Assembly: GCA_001970855.1 (NCBI GenBank)
Contig: LSSN01000914.1
Span: 1,692-22,343, forward strand
Length of the DNA stretch: 20,652 nucleotides
Direction of reading: 5' to 3'
From: Smittium culicis
Lineage: Eukaryota; Kickxellomycota; Harpellomycetes; Harpellales; Legeriomycetaceae
Every line of letters begins with the position of its first letter. Position 1 is the stretch's first letter. The notes beneath the pieces are model-generated. The model was not told the DNA's origin and did no database searches. It was given only the letters and a program-made list of their open reading frames with translations. The position numbers were made by a program, and so were the translations under genes. Below, one piece after another: positions 1-10,785 of this stretch.

Positions 1-39
<39 letters not shown>
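1..39. repeat. Poly-T homopolymer run at the window edge
   Basis: 39 consecutive T residues from the first base of the window. A run of this length at the very edge suggests that sequence assembly stopped at a homopolymer. It could equally be the oligo(A) tail of a retroposed element on the minus strand, but nothing like a retroelement follows it, so this is only a possibility. Confidence 0.9.
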
Positions 40-1098
40 CAAAATAATAGGCTTTGAGAATAAAAAAATCAGGCTGAAAAAGATGAATAAAATATATTTT
101 ACTTTACGATCAAAGTGCGAATCTTTAATTATAGTTAGCTTTTATTTTCAAGCTTTATTGGACCATTTAAAGCTAGGTTGGCGCATGAAAAAAAAAAAAA
201 AAAAAAGAATAAATAATTAAATTTTGTACAATTAATGGTGAAATATTTTTTGGATTATAGCTTATTTAGATGAGAGAGATTGGATAGTATATATTTCGTC
301 TACTATTATAATTGAGAAGGGTAGGGTACATTAACATAGTTTTATATAATGTTTATAATTTTTTGATATTATAGTGAGTATAAGAGCGATTAGGTGATTA
401 TTATTATTTTTTTTTTGGACAATTTGAGTTGATGTTACTGGTAATGAATATTGATATTAAGACTATCACACTCTCGCTGTACAAAAAGTTTAACTGAATT
501 AGTATTGGGATGAAATTGATTCAAAGCTACCACTATTTAATAAATAGGATAGAGTAGCCAATGAACATTTGCTACCTGTTCATTGAAGGCCAATTGATGA
601 AGTTTGTAGAGGAGAATAATTATTCGCTGAAATTTTCAGGCCTTAGAATCCTCCATATCTTTTAGAACCAATGAGCTAATAATAGACACTGCAGTATTCT
701 ACTGCTGGCCAATTAGACAAATATTAATATTAACTGGCGTATATTTTTAAATTTAAACTTTTAAAAAGTTTATATGTATAATCTGTTTTGTTTAGTTTTG
801 AATTTTTTTTGTAGTAATAATCTATCTTTATTATACAATATAAAAGCAAAAAGATACGGACGGCAGAAGCAAGAAAATACTAACACTAATACCCAATAAG
901 TTTAAGAACGTACTATACTTGTAATACATATTGTACTAAATCGACTCTTTTTATCATTTCATATATATTATTCGTTTTGACTGTATAACTATTGCGTTAA
1001 AAAATCCTTTTAAACTCATAGTGGTATTTATCTAATATATTTTTCATCGCTTATAATACTAGTAAATCACAGGACCAAAAAGCTATAACGAAATAATT
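1..1098. other. AT-rich intergenic region at the left window end
   Basis: No open frame of gene size or recognisable product is visible on either strand. The stretch starts with an uninterrupted run of 39 T and holds a 19-A run at 188-206. One small perfect hairpin is visible at 59-85 (9-bp arms CAATGAACA / TGTTCATTG, 9-nt loop). The last 100-150 bases presumably carry the promoter of the SPC3 gene, but no clear TATA element can be singled out from such AT-rich DNA. Confidence 0.6.
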
Positions 1099-1809
1099 AT
1101 GAACAAGTTTACTACGAGGATAAGCTCAATTTTTTCATTTTCTTCATCAGCCTTCATGGTAATGATTCTGTTAATGGCCTTCCTAACAAGAAACTACCAG
1201 GATGTTCCTAATGTTAAACTCGATGTCCAAGAAGTCACTGTGTAAGTTTTTTAATATCCAATATAATAATTATTCGTTCATCTGTTTATGGCTAAAAATA
1301 TTATATTTCAATCCATATTGGAGCTTGCTTTTATTCTTCTTATTTTTACTGTTCATACAAAATTTTCTATCAAATTAAAAATTATTGTTTTCATCTCCTG
1401 TGCTATAATTAGTTCAAACAAAGGTAATTACGATTATTACGACAGTACATCACGAGATGCCGAATTCGCGCGTATCAAATTTAATCTTTCCGCAGACATG
1501 AGTCACCTATTCAACTGGAACACTAAACAGCTGTTTTGCTATTTGTTGGCTGAGTATGAAAATTCTGAGGGTAAAACGGAAACTGATAACAAAGTTATTA
1601 TCTGGGACCGCATTATCGTATCTCCCAAAAGGGCAAAATTATCAATGAAAAAGCATTTTAACAAGTATTCATTCAGAGACTACAATCCAAGTTTCAAAGG
1701 AGCTAAAAAAGCTAAGCTTACTTTTGTGGTTGAACGCGTTCCTGTAGTTGGATTCTTCATCAACAAATCTGAGCACTCTGTTGATTTTGAATATCCACCT
1801 AAACAGTAA
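1099..1809 (+). CDS. SPC3: Signal peptidase complex subunit 3 (SPC3/SPCS3)
   Basis: Non-catalytic, single-pass subunit of the ER signal peptidase complex, which removes signal peptides from proteins entering the ER. Exon 1 is 1099-1241, the donor GTAAGT starts at 1242, and exon 2 is 1413-1809 after the acceptor ATTAG. The product is 179 residues; human SPCS3 is 180. Exon 1 encodes the N-terminal signal anchor (about residues 13-30, SFSSSAFMVMILLMAFLT). Exon 2 carries the family hallmark NLSADMSHLFNWNTKQLF, then AEYEN, KVIIWDRII and, later, the VPVVGFF region, matching the lumenal domain in order. A second acceptor at 1445 (CAG) is also in phase but would give 168 residues and remove the loop seen in homologues, so 1412 is preferred. 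The gene converges on SMC5 with 346 bp between stop codons. The family assignment is firm; the acceptor choice is the main uncertainty. Confidence 0.93.
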
Positions 1810-2155
1810 AGATCTCTTCGCCTCCCCTTCTCTATGAACCTTTTTATCTTATATTTTTGTCAAAAATATCAAATTTGACAAGTATAATAAATACATTTTC
1901 TATTTACGGAATAAAATTTTCTTCCAATGATAACAAGTTTAAATACAAACTAAAAAGATAACCCAAACAGAATAAAATATCAAAGTATACCTTAAAAATC
2001 TAAAATAATATTATATTCAATTTTAATCCAACTAATTTAATGTATACTACAAGAAAGAGCAAAAAATAAAGCATGTTTACAATTCCATAAAAAAAATAAG
2101 CATAAAGGAAATAAAAAGTAAAAAAGATAATGATCAGGATGAAGAGAAAGAAATA
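1810..2155. other. Convergent intergenic spacer SPC3/SMC5
   Basis: A 346-bp AT-rich spacer between the stop codons of two converging genes. Apart from a candidate polyadenylation hexamer for SPC3 at 1886, nothing recognisable is seen. Confidence 0.6.
1886..1891 (+). terminator. Candidate polyadenylation signal AATAAA for SPC3
   Basis: AATAAA 77 bp after the SPC3 stop codon. In DNA this AT-rich the hexamer also arises by chance; the position is reasonable and similar to candidates after the other genes in this window. Confidence 0.35.
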
Positions 2156-5100
2156 TCAAACCGTTTTTAATAATCTGTTTTTTAGATACGACTTGATATT
2201 AAACGTTGAGGGCTGCCACTCGCCATTAAATATACAATGAACCTTCATGTTTTTGTGATAGTCCAAGTTCGGCAGCAGTTTAGGTGTTATCAAAAAGTAC
2301 TGCGGCGAATTCTTACCACAGGCTGCTTTAACTATTTGCGAGTGAATTAGACGCTCATTCCTCTGGTCCATCCCTTGATTCACCTCGTCAACTACTCGGA
2401 ACGGAACACCGCTGAATTTTTTATTATATCGTGAGTCTCCAGTTTTACCACCATCGGCACTATCACCTGACCCGTCGTCGTCGTCATCATTCTCTTGGAC
2501 TTCATCTTCATCTTCACTGTTGGGTATTTTGCTCTTTACGTTTGAGGTTCTCAATTTTCCATTTTTTCTTTCTTCTGGTGCAGATTTTAATCGGCGTTTT
2601 TCAGCGTTCATAACTTTAACGCCCGAGTTCATGATTGCTTGTAGGTACAGTGCTGTTGATACTGCCCTTTCTCCGCCTGACTGCCGTTGTTCTGTAAGCA
2701 ATACTGTTGGCTCACCAGACCTGAAACTCACCCATATCTCTATTCCCCACGAATTATATCCTTCGTCATTTTTTGCCAAGCTGCTAGCTAAATTCATTTC
2801 ATCATCTACAGCAGTATTATCAACTGAGTTGGTAATTTGGCTGCTACTTGATGAATTTGCGCCTCTAGCCGCACGAGCTTGTGAGCTTTGCCCTCTACCA
2901 TTTCTAGATCTACCTCTGCCGGAATCAATATCGTCTATTCCATTAATCGTATCTCCAGATCCGCTTAAACTTCCAGTAGACGCATCATTTTCTTTCAATT
3001 TTTTGTCCTTCTGTTCTTTAAGAAATTGCAAGTAGTTTGATGGCTCATGGATGTTGCTACTTGCAGTAACCAATCGCACCTCGCCTAAACAATCAAGGCA
3101 TTTCATAGCTTTTCCAAATTCGCCGTCAATTATGCTAACCATTTCCCTTAGGGCAGATTCCCATTCACGTCTTATTTTTGACTTTTTGTGCTTAATATCG
3201 CTTAGCTTTTCGCCAATCTCTTCGACTTTAGAGTATTTATTAGCCAAATCAGTCGATCCCTGTTTAAAGTCTTTTATGACACTACTGGATACTCCATGTC
3301 GCGAAAAAAGCGCAAGTCTTTGGCGAGCTGCCGAAAGGCGAGCCTCAATTTCAGTAGCAGTCATTTCCTCGCCCATTTCGCTGTTTGCATCTTTTGCAAC
3401 TTGTTGTTCTTCAGGCGTTAGTCCTGACGCAAGTTCCTGAACCTCACGCAAACATCTGTTAGCTATGTCCTTTGCTTTATTCATGTCCTCGTCAGCTTTT
3501 AAATATTCTGCGTTTGCTTGTTCAAGTTTTTCTTTGCTCTCATTAAAGTCAGCTTTTAGCTTACGGTGACTGTTTGTCAGTTGGAAATGAGATACCGTCA
3601 GTTTTACAAGAGCTGCATAGCTGTTCCTACACTCTTTTGAAAATTTACTGATCTTGGATAGAAGGTTTAACCTCTCAATGGAAATTTCGCAAACTTCCTT
3701 GTTGATTTTAGATATCTGCTTTTGCTGTTCGCTTTCTTTGTTTGATATTGTGCTCAAGATGTTTGCTAATTTAATACGTTTAGATTCAAGTTTAACATTA
3801 TTACGCTCCCAGTTTTGAATTTCACGTAAAGCAGAATCTTTTTGTCTTCGGTAGTGCATAATTTGAGGCTGTAATTCAGATTCGATTTTTTGAGTAAGCT
3901 TTTGTTCTTGTAGTGATAGCGTCTTAATTTTTTTTTCGTTTGCGCTCAGGGCTTGCTGGAGCTTTTCAATTTGCTTTCCGATATTTACTCTCTCTTGTTG
4001 CATTTCAACGCTATCCCCAACACCAAGCAAAGTTACTTTGTTTGCAGGCTTAATTCTTGCTGCAGAAGTGGTGCTCGATCTGCTTCCATATCGGCTTTTA
4101 TTTAAAGTATATTTAATTCCATTAGCTACGTATGTTTTTATCTTACCGCTTGCTTCAATTGCACTATGGTCAACGTCTTTAGATATTGAAATAGGAATTC
4201 TGTGAATATTTTCTTGACTGCATAAAGCAACAAGAACCGGAGGGGGTGCTTCTAATAAATCTATGGCATAGCAATCGAAGCCCCATCTAAGAAGGGTATC
4301 TTTTTCTACTGGGGGTTGAAAACTTGACATACTCAAATGACTTAGCATGTTAGTATTTGTCCTTAATTTTCTCTCATCGTTTAATTTTTTTGTCAAAGTT
4401 CGATAATCGCCTTCGTTTTGGCATACAAAGGTCTAAATTTAATAATTAATTATATTGAACAAAGAATTAGATATTTGATTGTAGTGAAATTCAGTGAAGC
4501 GAGGTAATTTATCTTTTTGATGAAATAAAGTAATGGAATCATGTAGATTTTTACTTGAGGTGAAAAATTATTAAGGAAAACAGAAAAAAGAAAATATAAA
4601 TAAGATGCCTTACTTTTAGCGACGAGCTGCCGATGATGCTTTCGAGTATATTTGCGGTGTCAGGGCGAACCAATCTGATTTCAAATGCAATGGGACCATA
4701 GACGTGTTCACGGAAATCATTTCTATTATTTTCCAGGTATTCAAAGCCCATAGCGGTATCATTGTTGAAATTTTTCATTAGAGCGAGTCTTCTAGACTTT
4801 CCGTCTTCTAATGCTTTTAGTCTTTGAGAAAACCGGGTCATACTTTGATGAGCGTCGCTGCCGTCATTTTTTATGGTGTGAATTTGTTCTTGGACTTCCC
4901 TTAGATCGGACCGAATAAGTTGTTCTTCATTAAGAATTTTTGATATTTGGGCGTTGATTTCTTTAGATTTATTGTCAGTTGGTTTTTGGCCTAGATCATT
5001 ATCCATTTGGGCGATTTCAATTTCCAGTTCTTTTGCTTCAGATTCAATTTTGGCGAATCTGGTAACTATTTCAGATATTTCGTTTCTTTTTTCAATTGTT

Positions 5101-6320
5101 TTTGATTCGTATGCTTGGATTGAAGTTAAAGTACGCCTTATTTTTTCGTTTGCGCTTCTAATTTCGTTATACTCAGTTCTTTTTTTATCAGAAAGTTCGC
5201 GTTCCTTGGCTTGAGTTGCTTCTATAACTTTTTTTAAGGGGGTAACTTTTTTTAACATGTCTTTGTATTCTTTGATTTTGTTTTTTCTTATTTCTTTGCT
5301 GCTGGAGTAAACGTTCTTTGCTTCGTCTAATTTTCTTAATGGAAGTTGAATTTCTAAAATTTTAACATTTTTTTCAGCTTTAGTATACTCGTTAAGCCTT
5401 TCGACATCCCTTTCGAGTTGCTTATTTCTATGTTCTAGGTGCTTTATTTCATTAATTTCATGCTCCAAATCAAAAAATAGGGATTTTTCTTGCTCTTTAA
5501 GATCGACTAATTTGAGCTGAGAGGTTAGCAAATTTTGCTGACCAACGGCGCGTTGGGTTTCTTTTAGTAAATCAGGGCCGTTTAGTTTAGAGAATTCAAC
5601 GACACGATCTTGGGGCAAAAATTGACATAAATTGTCTAGTTGGATGTTTAGCTTTTTAACGACTTCGCTGACTTTTATTGCAGTTGAGTTAACGCCATTT
5701 AATTTATAAGTGGAGGTATTGCTGTTAGAGGTTAGTATGCGACGAATTGTAGTGGTTTTATTAGATCCAGGGCCTTTTAGAGTTAATTCAACGAAACCAG
5801 TTTCAAAGCCATGCTTGACAAAACCATTAACCTCTTTAGTTCTTCCTAATAGTTGTGGAGATCCACCTAGCCCTAAAGCAATAGCACAAACAACGGTGCT
5901 TTTTCCAGATCCATTTGGGCCTATTATCATGTTTAGATTAGGGCCAGGATAAATTACGCAATGGTCATAAGCAACAAAACAGCTCATTCTAATTTTGATT
6001 ATAGAGCCGTCGATATAGTCAGACAAGGTATAAGAAGGAGATGAAAAGGAGGAGGATGTATCAACATGAGAGGAGTTTTTTTTAGTTATTTGGCTAGATG
6101 GAATTTGAGAAGATTCTGATTGATCATTTTCGCTTTCAGAGTTTAAATGAGAAATATTATTTTTGACATCCGGGGAAAGCGGATCATTTTTGATGGTAAT
6201 GCTTTTATCTCTAGAGCTGATTTTTCTGTTTTTTGAATCTAGCATTTGAGAGCTATTTTGAGTATCAGAATCGAAGATACTAGAATCGAGTTGAGATAAG
6301 GGTCGTTTCTTCTGTACCAT
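2156..6320 (-). CDS. SMC5: SMC5, ATPase subunit of the SMC5/6 complex
   Basis: Core arm of the SMC5/6 complex, which acts in DNA repair, replication-fork handling and chromosome segregation in the nucleus. Exon 1 is 6320-4614 (569 codons), the donor GTAAGG starts at 4613, the acceptor TAG ends at 4433, and exon 2 is 4432-2156. The 181-bp phase-0 intron falls in the hinge, joining SSSLK to TFVCQNEGDY. The 1327-residue product is longer than usual SMC5 proteins (about 1050-1100). In order: a Ser-rich tail (1-100), Walker A GPNGSGKST (134-142), the SMC5 motif NLCQFLPQDRV (230-240), coiled coil (about 265-505), hinge (about 520-640), coiled coil (about 710-1015), signature QSGGERA (1153-1159), Walker B region RVVDEVNQGMD (1248-1258), and ITPKLLPNL near the end. 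Two low-complexity inserts (about 1026-1126 and 1176-1243) are unusual. All ATPase motifs are intact, so the protein should be functional. Confidence 0.96.
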
Positions 6321-8143
6321 AATCTTAGTCTAGGGAATGCTGAAAGGGGATCAAAGCGAAATTCCAAGAGTAGATCTGGAGGAAATTATATTCAGCTGGA
6401 ATAGATGCTATGGATATAATTTGCTGTTATGTATTTTAAATTCGCTGAAGTTTACAAAAAAAAAACATTTAATTTTTTTTTCGGATATTAAACTCACAGA
6501 CGATATTTATATACTAGACTCAAAGCTAATTGGTCAAAACGCATTTTTTACACGATTCGCAGCAAATTATTTATTTTATTCAAAAACAGCTACGCTCATC
6601 TCAGCCAATTGCCTTTAGTTGTTTTGCTAGTCTTTCTGATTTAAGACTAACTATTGGATACTTATGTTTATCTAATATGAGAACATTGGAAATATATCAG
6701 ACTATAAAATTCTATATTGTATTCGCCAATTTTATTATACTAAATCAATATATTATAAAATTTTAGAGTTTATTTCATCCAGGCGTAATACACAGTATTT
6801 TATTACTTTCTTTCAAATATGTTTAAGATTACTAAAAAAAACAGTTATAGTTCATCGCGAGATTTCATAATTTTGATTACTATTTAAATGTACTAGAATA
6901 ATGTTTCAAAAACGAATTGAAGCTATATATAAATTCAATAAACAAGATTAACTTTAATGAAAGCTTTACAGAAGAAAAGCATACTAAAGCTAAATTGCAA
7001 AGTAAGCTATAAAATCTTTAATTTGATTCAAGATGTAGAAAAATCAATTTAACACTACAAATAAAGTCCTATGACGGTGCATTGGTAGCGCGCATAAAGG
7101 AAATTGTGATTGATCTTTAAACCAAAAGTAAATAGTAGCAATTCATAGAATAATATTTGAACAAAAGTAATTCTAAATACGTAAATATATAGATATTTTA
7201 ATGATATTTAATATTAGCCTTCAGCACATAAGATAAAAGTATAACAATAAAGTGTATTACTCTTTAAAAAAAATTTAAAAGCAAGTTAAAACGAATAACT
7301 TCTTTTTGGATCATATTTCATCATTAATTTCTCATACTCAATTTATATTCTAGCTTGAATTGTTTACATTTATAGCTTCTAATTAAGATCTAAATCTATT
7401 TGATTAAAATATTTATTAAAATATTTTATTAAGTATAGTTTGATATACGCTGGCACATAGAATAAAAAAAATTATAATTAAAGGTAGATGTAGATTCAGA
7501 TATCCCATTAAGCAATTCACTAGATCAAATGGCTCAAACTAAAAAAAAAGCATGCTTATATATCAAGTTCTAACTTTTTATATGTACAGTATTTATAATA
7601 TCTGGGGAATCGTGCGTGGTAGAATATTAATAGATTTCCGTGCCCATACCTTTGTATGTTGCTATAATATAGGCGGCACCCATGAGCTATTAAGAACTTG
7701 ATGCTCATGCGAGTGTATTAAAAGAATCAACATTTATTCTGCCATTCAGCAGACGCCTTCAAAAGCTGAAGTTTTGAATTTATGAACATTGAAAATATGA
7801 CCTTTTAACTTTCGACTATAATTCGCTGCTACTTTGGATTCAAACGGAATGCCTATTGGTCAATATCAATAGCGTTGGAGTGATCTAGTTATTCATTTGT
7901 GCAAATCCTTGGCCCATTAAACAAAACGCCGCATTTCGTGAAATTTAGGCTCCTTTTTTTTTCAAGAGTATTAGAACTTGTCCTAAAAATAATTATGGGT
8001 TTTTATTCGTTTACCACATTTAATTGGGCTGCAAGCATTCATTTTATAAATATAGCTCATGAGCTTCAATATAAAGATCAAAATCCTCCTCTTCCTCTTT
8101 CTCTTCTCGCCAAATTTTCAATTTTTATACCACTAATATAGTT
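6321..8143. other. Divergent intergenic region SMC5/PIG-B
   Basis: 1.8 kb between two divergent start codons, very AT-rich and full of stops in all frames. The longest frames (6337-6618 and 6530-6766, +) show no domain, no conserved pattern and AT-driven composition, so I do not call them genes. The patch 7600-7770 is somewhat less AT-rich but has no frame and no fold that I can recognise. Promoter-like sequence is visible only next to the PIG-B start. Confidence 0.55.
8045..8109 (+). promoter_or_regulatory. Putative PIG-B promoter: TATA-like box, palindrome and CT-rich tract
   Basis: TATAAATA at 8045-8052 is followed by the perfect 12-bp palindrome AGCTCATGAGCT (8054-8065) and an almost pure pyrimidine tract at 8084-8109, 35 bp before the ATG at 8144. 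A TATA box followed by a pyrimidine tract just upstream of the start is a common arrangement of highly transcribed fungal promoters. The ATG inside the palindrome would open a 25-codon upstream frame ending at 8136, but only if transcription began before it. Confidence 0.4.
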
Positions 8144-10440
8144 ATGAAACCAGGACTTAAACTGTTTCTCCTACTATTGGTGTTCCGCTCCTTGAATGTA
8201 CTCCTAGTCCAAACTTTTTTTCACCCCGACGAAACGTGGCAGTCTCTTGAAGTCGCTCATCGTATAGTTTATGGATATGGCTACCTGACTTGGGAATGGA
8301 AAGAGAAGCTAAGAGGTTACGCCCATCCTTACCTCTTCGCCGCAATTTACAAAATTTCCTCTTTACTTGGCCTCGATGATTTTTTGCTTGTAAGATTGAC
8401 TTTAGCTTACACAAAAATTCCAAGCTCTTACACTAATCTTATTCACTTGATTCTAATCTCAAGTTTTCGTTATTTTATATAGATAATAGGTCCTTATTTT
8501 TTGGTTTCGTTGACATCAGCGACTATTGATTACAGCACCTTTGCCTTTGCCTCTAAATTCTTTGGTTCTACCTCGGGTGAATGGGCTGTAAGTTCCTCCT
8601 CTTATCTAAATCTTACTTTAATCCCTGTTATTATGTTCAATCTTTTTATGAAATTAATAATATATTGCTCTCGATTTTTATATTAAAGTAGTCCTAAAAT
8701 ATTTACACAATTATGTATAGCTAATTTGCTCGCTAATATCTTGGATATCTTTCTCTGGGCTCCCACGCCCGCTAAGCAACTCAATAGAGACGATGTTTTC
8801 GGTTTTAGCTTTCCAAACCTGGCCTTGGATATCCACTCGCAAAAATATTAAAACAACCGAGTTTGAAAGGTAGTTAATACCATATATTACTTTATCCATT
8901 TCTCAATTTATTATTTACTAGTTTCACCAATTACTTACTCTCTCATACCTATCTATTATTATTTTACAGACAACTAAGGTTATCTTTATCGTACGCCGCA
9001 ATTGGGTGCATATTTAGACCAACAAATGCTGTAACTTGGGTGATTGCAGCATTTTTATTGTTATTCTTTTCGAAAAACAGAATTATAATTATTAAAAATA
9101 TACTTCTAGTTGGGTATACTGATTTATTTTTCTTATATATTTTTATTTGCTATCAAACTTTATTAAACCTCCTTAATTCAAAATTTTAAACATTTTATAT
9201 TTTTAGATCGCTTTCACTGTTTGTTATGCTTCTAATTGATCGTGTTGGTTACAAGGAGTGGTGTATTCCTAGCATCAATTTTTATCGCTTCAATGTTGAT
9301 CAAAATCTAGCTGTCTGGTTCGGAAATTCGAATATGTTCTTCCACGTTTTCGTCACCGTCCCTGTTTTGTTCACTTCAATGTTACCTTTGGTATTTTATG
9401 GAATATATTTATCCGCCAAAAGAAAAATATCCAACAATTCGGCGACATCTTCAGGACCTGCATCTTCTGCTTTTGCTAACTGTGAGCCTGCCATAGTTGC
9501 CCTTGGAACTTTGATCATTTACTCTTTTGCTGGCCATAAAGAGTATCGTTTCTTATTCTCTGTGTTACCTATCGGTTTATGCTATGCTTCTGCTGCATTA
9601 TCTTATTTATATGGCAGATCCAATGTGTTTTACTATATTAACAAGCCATTAGATGGGGTTTTCTCTTTTTCAAACCCATTTGATGAAAATTCTCATTTTT
9701 CCCGGAGAAGTTTTTCTAAAGTTCGCCGTTTATCGAATTCTGTGATTTCCACTAACAAATGGATGAGCAAAAATAATTCCAAGTTTCTAAAATTGCTTTC
9801 AAGAAAGAAGCTTATTTTACTAATTATATTATTAACTAACATCCCGATCGGCCTTTTTTCAAATATTCTCCATACCAGAGGGGTTATCAGCGTAATGAAG
9901 TTTTTAAGAGAAAGCTCTAAAACTGGTGAAGTTATGGACATTGGATTTCTAACTCCTTGCCATTCAACGCCTTTCTATAGTCATATCCACAGACCTATTC
10001 CTATGTGGTTTTTAACTTGTGATCCTCCACAAAATAAAAAAGACCTGGATAACCACTACTGGGAAGCCAATGAGTTCGATTTAAACCCTGTAACATTTTT
10101 AAAACTAAATTTTATCCAAAAAAATTCAAGGCTCGCATCTCCGATAATTATAACAGATCAAAATTCAAACGTCAATATGACCGTGCCCAAGCTAATCAAC
10201 CTTGATGAGTACAACGCATTACCAGAAGATGAAAAGGACGATGAAATGTACAAAGGGTTACAAAAATCTAGGAAAATCCGATATTTACCTAGCCACCTTG
10301 TTATTTACAGTTCTATTTTACCTAGAATCGAGCAGTACTTGCACGAAAATGGATATTCTCAATGCGCAAGCTTTTTCAACACCCTTTTTGAGGTTGACAA
10401 CAGGAGAAGAGGCGATATATTGGTGTTCTGCAAAAACTAG
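8144..10440 (+). CDS. GPI10: GPI mannosyltransferase III (PIG-B / GPI10), GT22 family
   Basis: Adds the third mannose, from dolichol-phosphate-mannose, to the glycosylphosphatidylinositol precursor in the ER lumen. Five exons: 8144-8389, 8483-8587, 8721-8869, 8970-9113 and 9207-10440. The introns of 93, 133, 100 and 93 bp have donors GTAAGA, GTAAGT, GTAGTT and GTATAC and end in TAG or CAG; all phases agree. The product is 625 residues (yeast Gpi10 is 616). FHPDE at 26-30 is the GT22 catalytic first-loop motif, followed by [10 protein letters not shown] and [17 protein letters not shown]. Exon 3 gives [10 protein letters not shown], exon 4 [11 protein letters not shown], and exon 5 [13 protein letters not shown] (324-336), HTRGVISVM and [12 protein letters not shown] (465-476), all typical of PIG-B rather than PIG-M, PIG-Z or ALG9/ALG12. 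Several hydrophobic stretches fit the multi-pass ER protein. A polar loop of about 60 residues after the HKE motif is longer than I expect. Confidence 0.93.
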
Positions 10441-10533
10441 CTTTCATTATTCCATCCACATTCAATATTTATTCTATTTAAAGACTCAATGTGCAAGATA
10501 TTTTTATCTTTTCAATTATAGAAAAATTCAAAA

Positions 10534-10539
10534 AATAAA
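10534..10539 (+). terminator. Candidate polyadenylation signal AATAAA for PIG-B
   Basis: AATAAA 94 bp after the PIG-B stop codon. Chance occurrence cannot be excluded in AT-rich DNA. Confidence 0.35.
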
Positions 10540-10699
10540 CTAAACTCTGTTTAAAAAAAAGTATTAGTACAGATTATAAAAAAAACGTGATTAATTCGAA
10601 TATTAATATTTATTTTTATTTAGAAAAATCTTTGTTGAGTTTATTAATGGATGAGAGGGAGAAAAAAGAGGAAAAAATAAGAAGAATAGAGAAGAAAGA

Positions 10700-10705
10700 T
10701 TTATT
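10700..10705 (-). terminator. Candidate polyadenylation signal AATAAA for uL2m
   Basis: TTTATT on the + strand, that is AATAAA on the minus strand, about 81 bp past the uL2m stop codon. Low specificity in AT-rich sequence. Confidence 0.35.
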
Positions 10706-10785
10706 AGTAATAGCGAAATAAAAAGAGAAAAGTGGAAAAAAGAGATAATAAAACGATATGGGATACGTGGTTTAAAGGAAATAGA

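Larger units (their letters stand above)
10441..10785. other. Convergent intergenic spacer PIG-B/uL2m
   Basis: 345 bp of AT-rich sequence between two converging stop codons. It holds a purine-rich stretch (10648-10765, mostly A and G on the + strand) and candidate polyadenylation hexamers for both genes; nothing else is recognised. Confidence 0.6.

Noticed and set aside
2411..3064. The two SMC5 inserts as unspliced introns
   Set aside because: Both stay open in frame, are far less AT-rich than the confirmed introns, and encode biased but protein-like Ser/Asp/Arg-rich sequence. Still worth an RNA check.
2431..3440. Plus-strand frames opposite SMC5 (60, 171 and 129 codons)
   Set aside because: Antisense shadows of the SMC5 coding strand, with no family resemblance of their own.
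6337..6766. Two overlapping plus-strand frames (93 and 78 codons) upstream of SMC5
   Set aside because: No domain, no recognisable pattern, AT-driven residue content (I, L, F, K, N, Y), and they overlap each other in different frames. Probably chance frames in the divergent promoter region.
7070..7110. tRNA-like string GCATTGGTAGCGCGC
   Set aside because: It resembles a D-arm/A-box, but no acceptor stem, anticodon arm or GGTTCGANTCC-type B-box follows in the next 60 bases.
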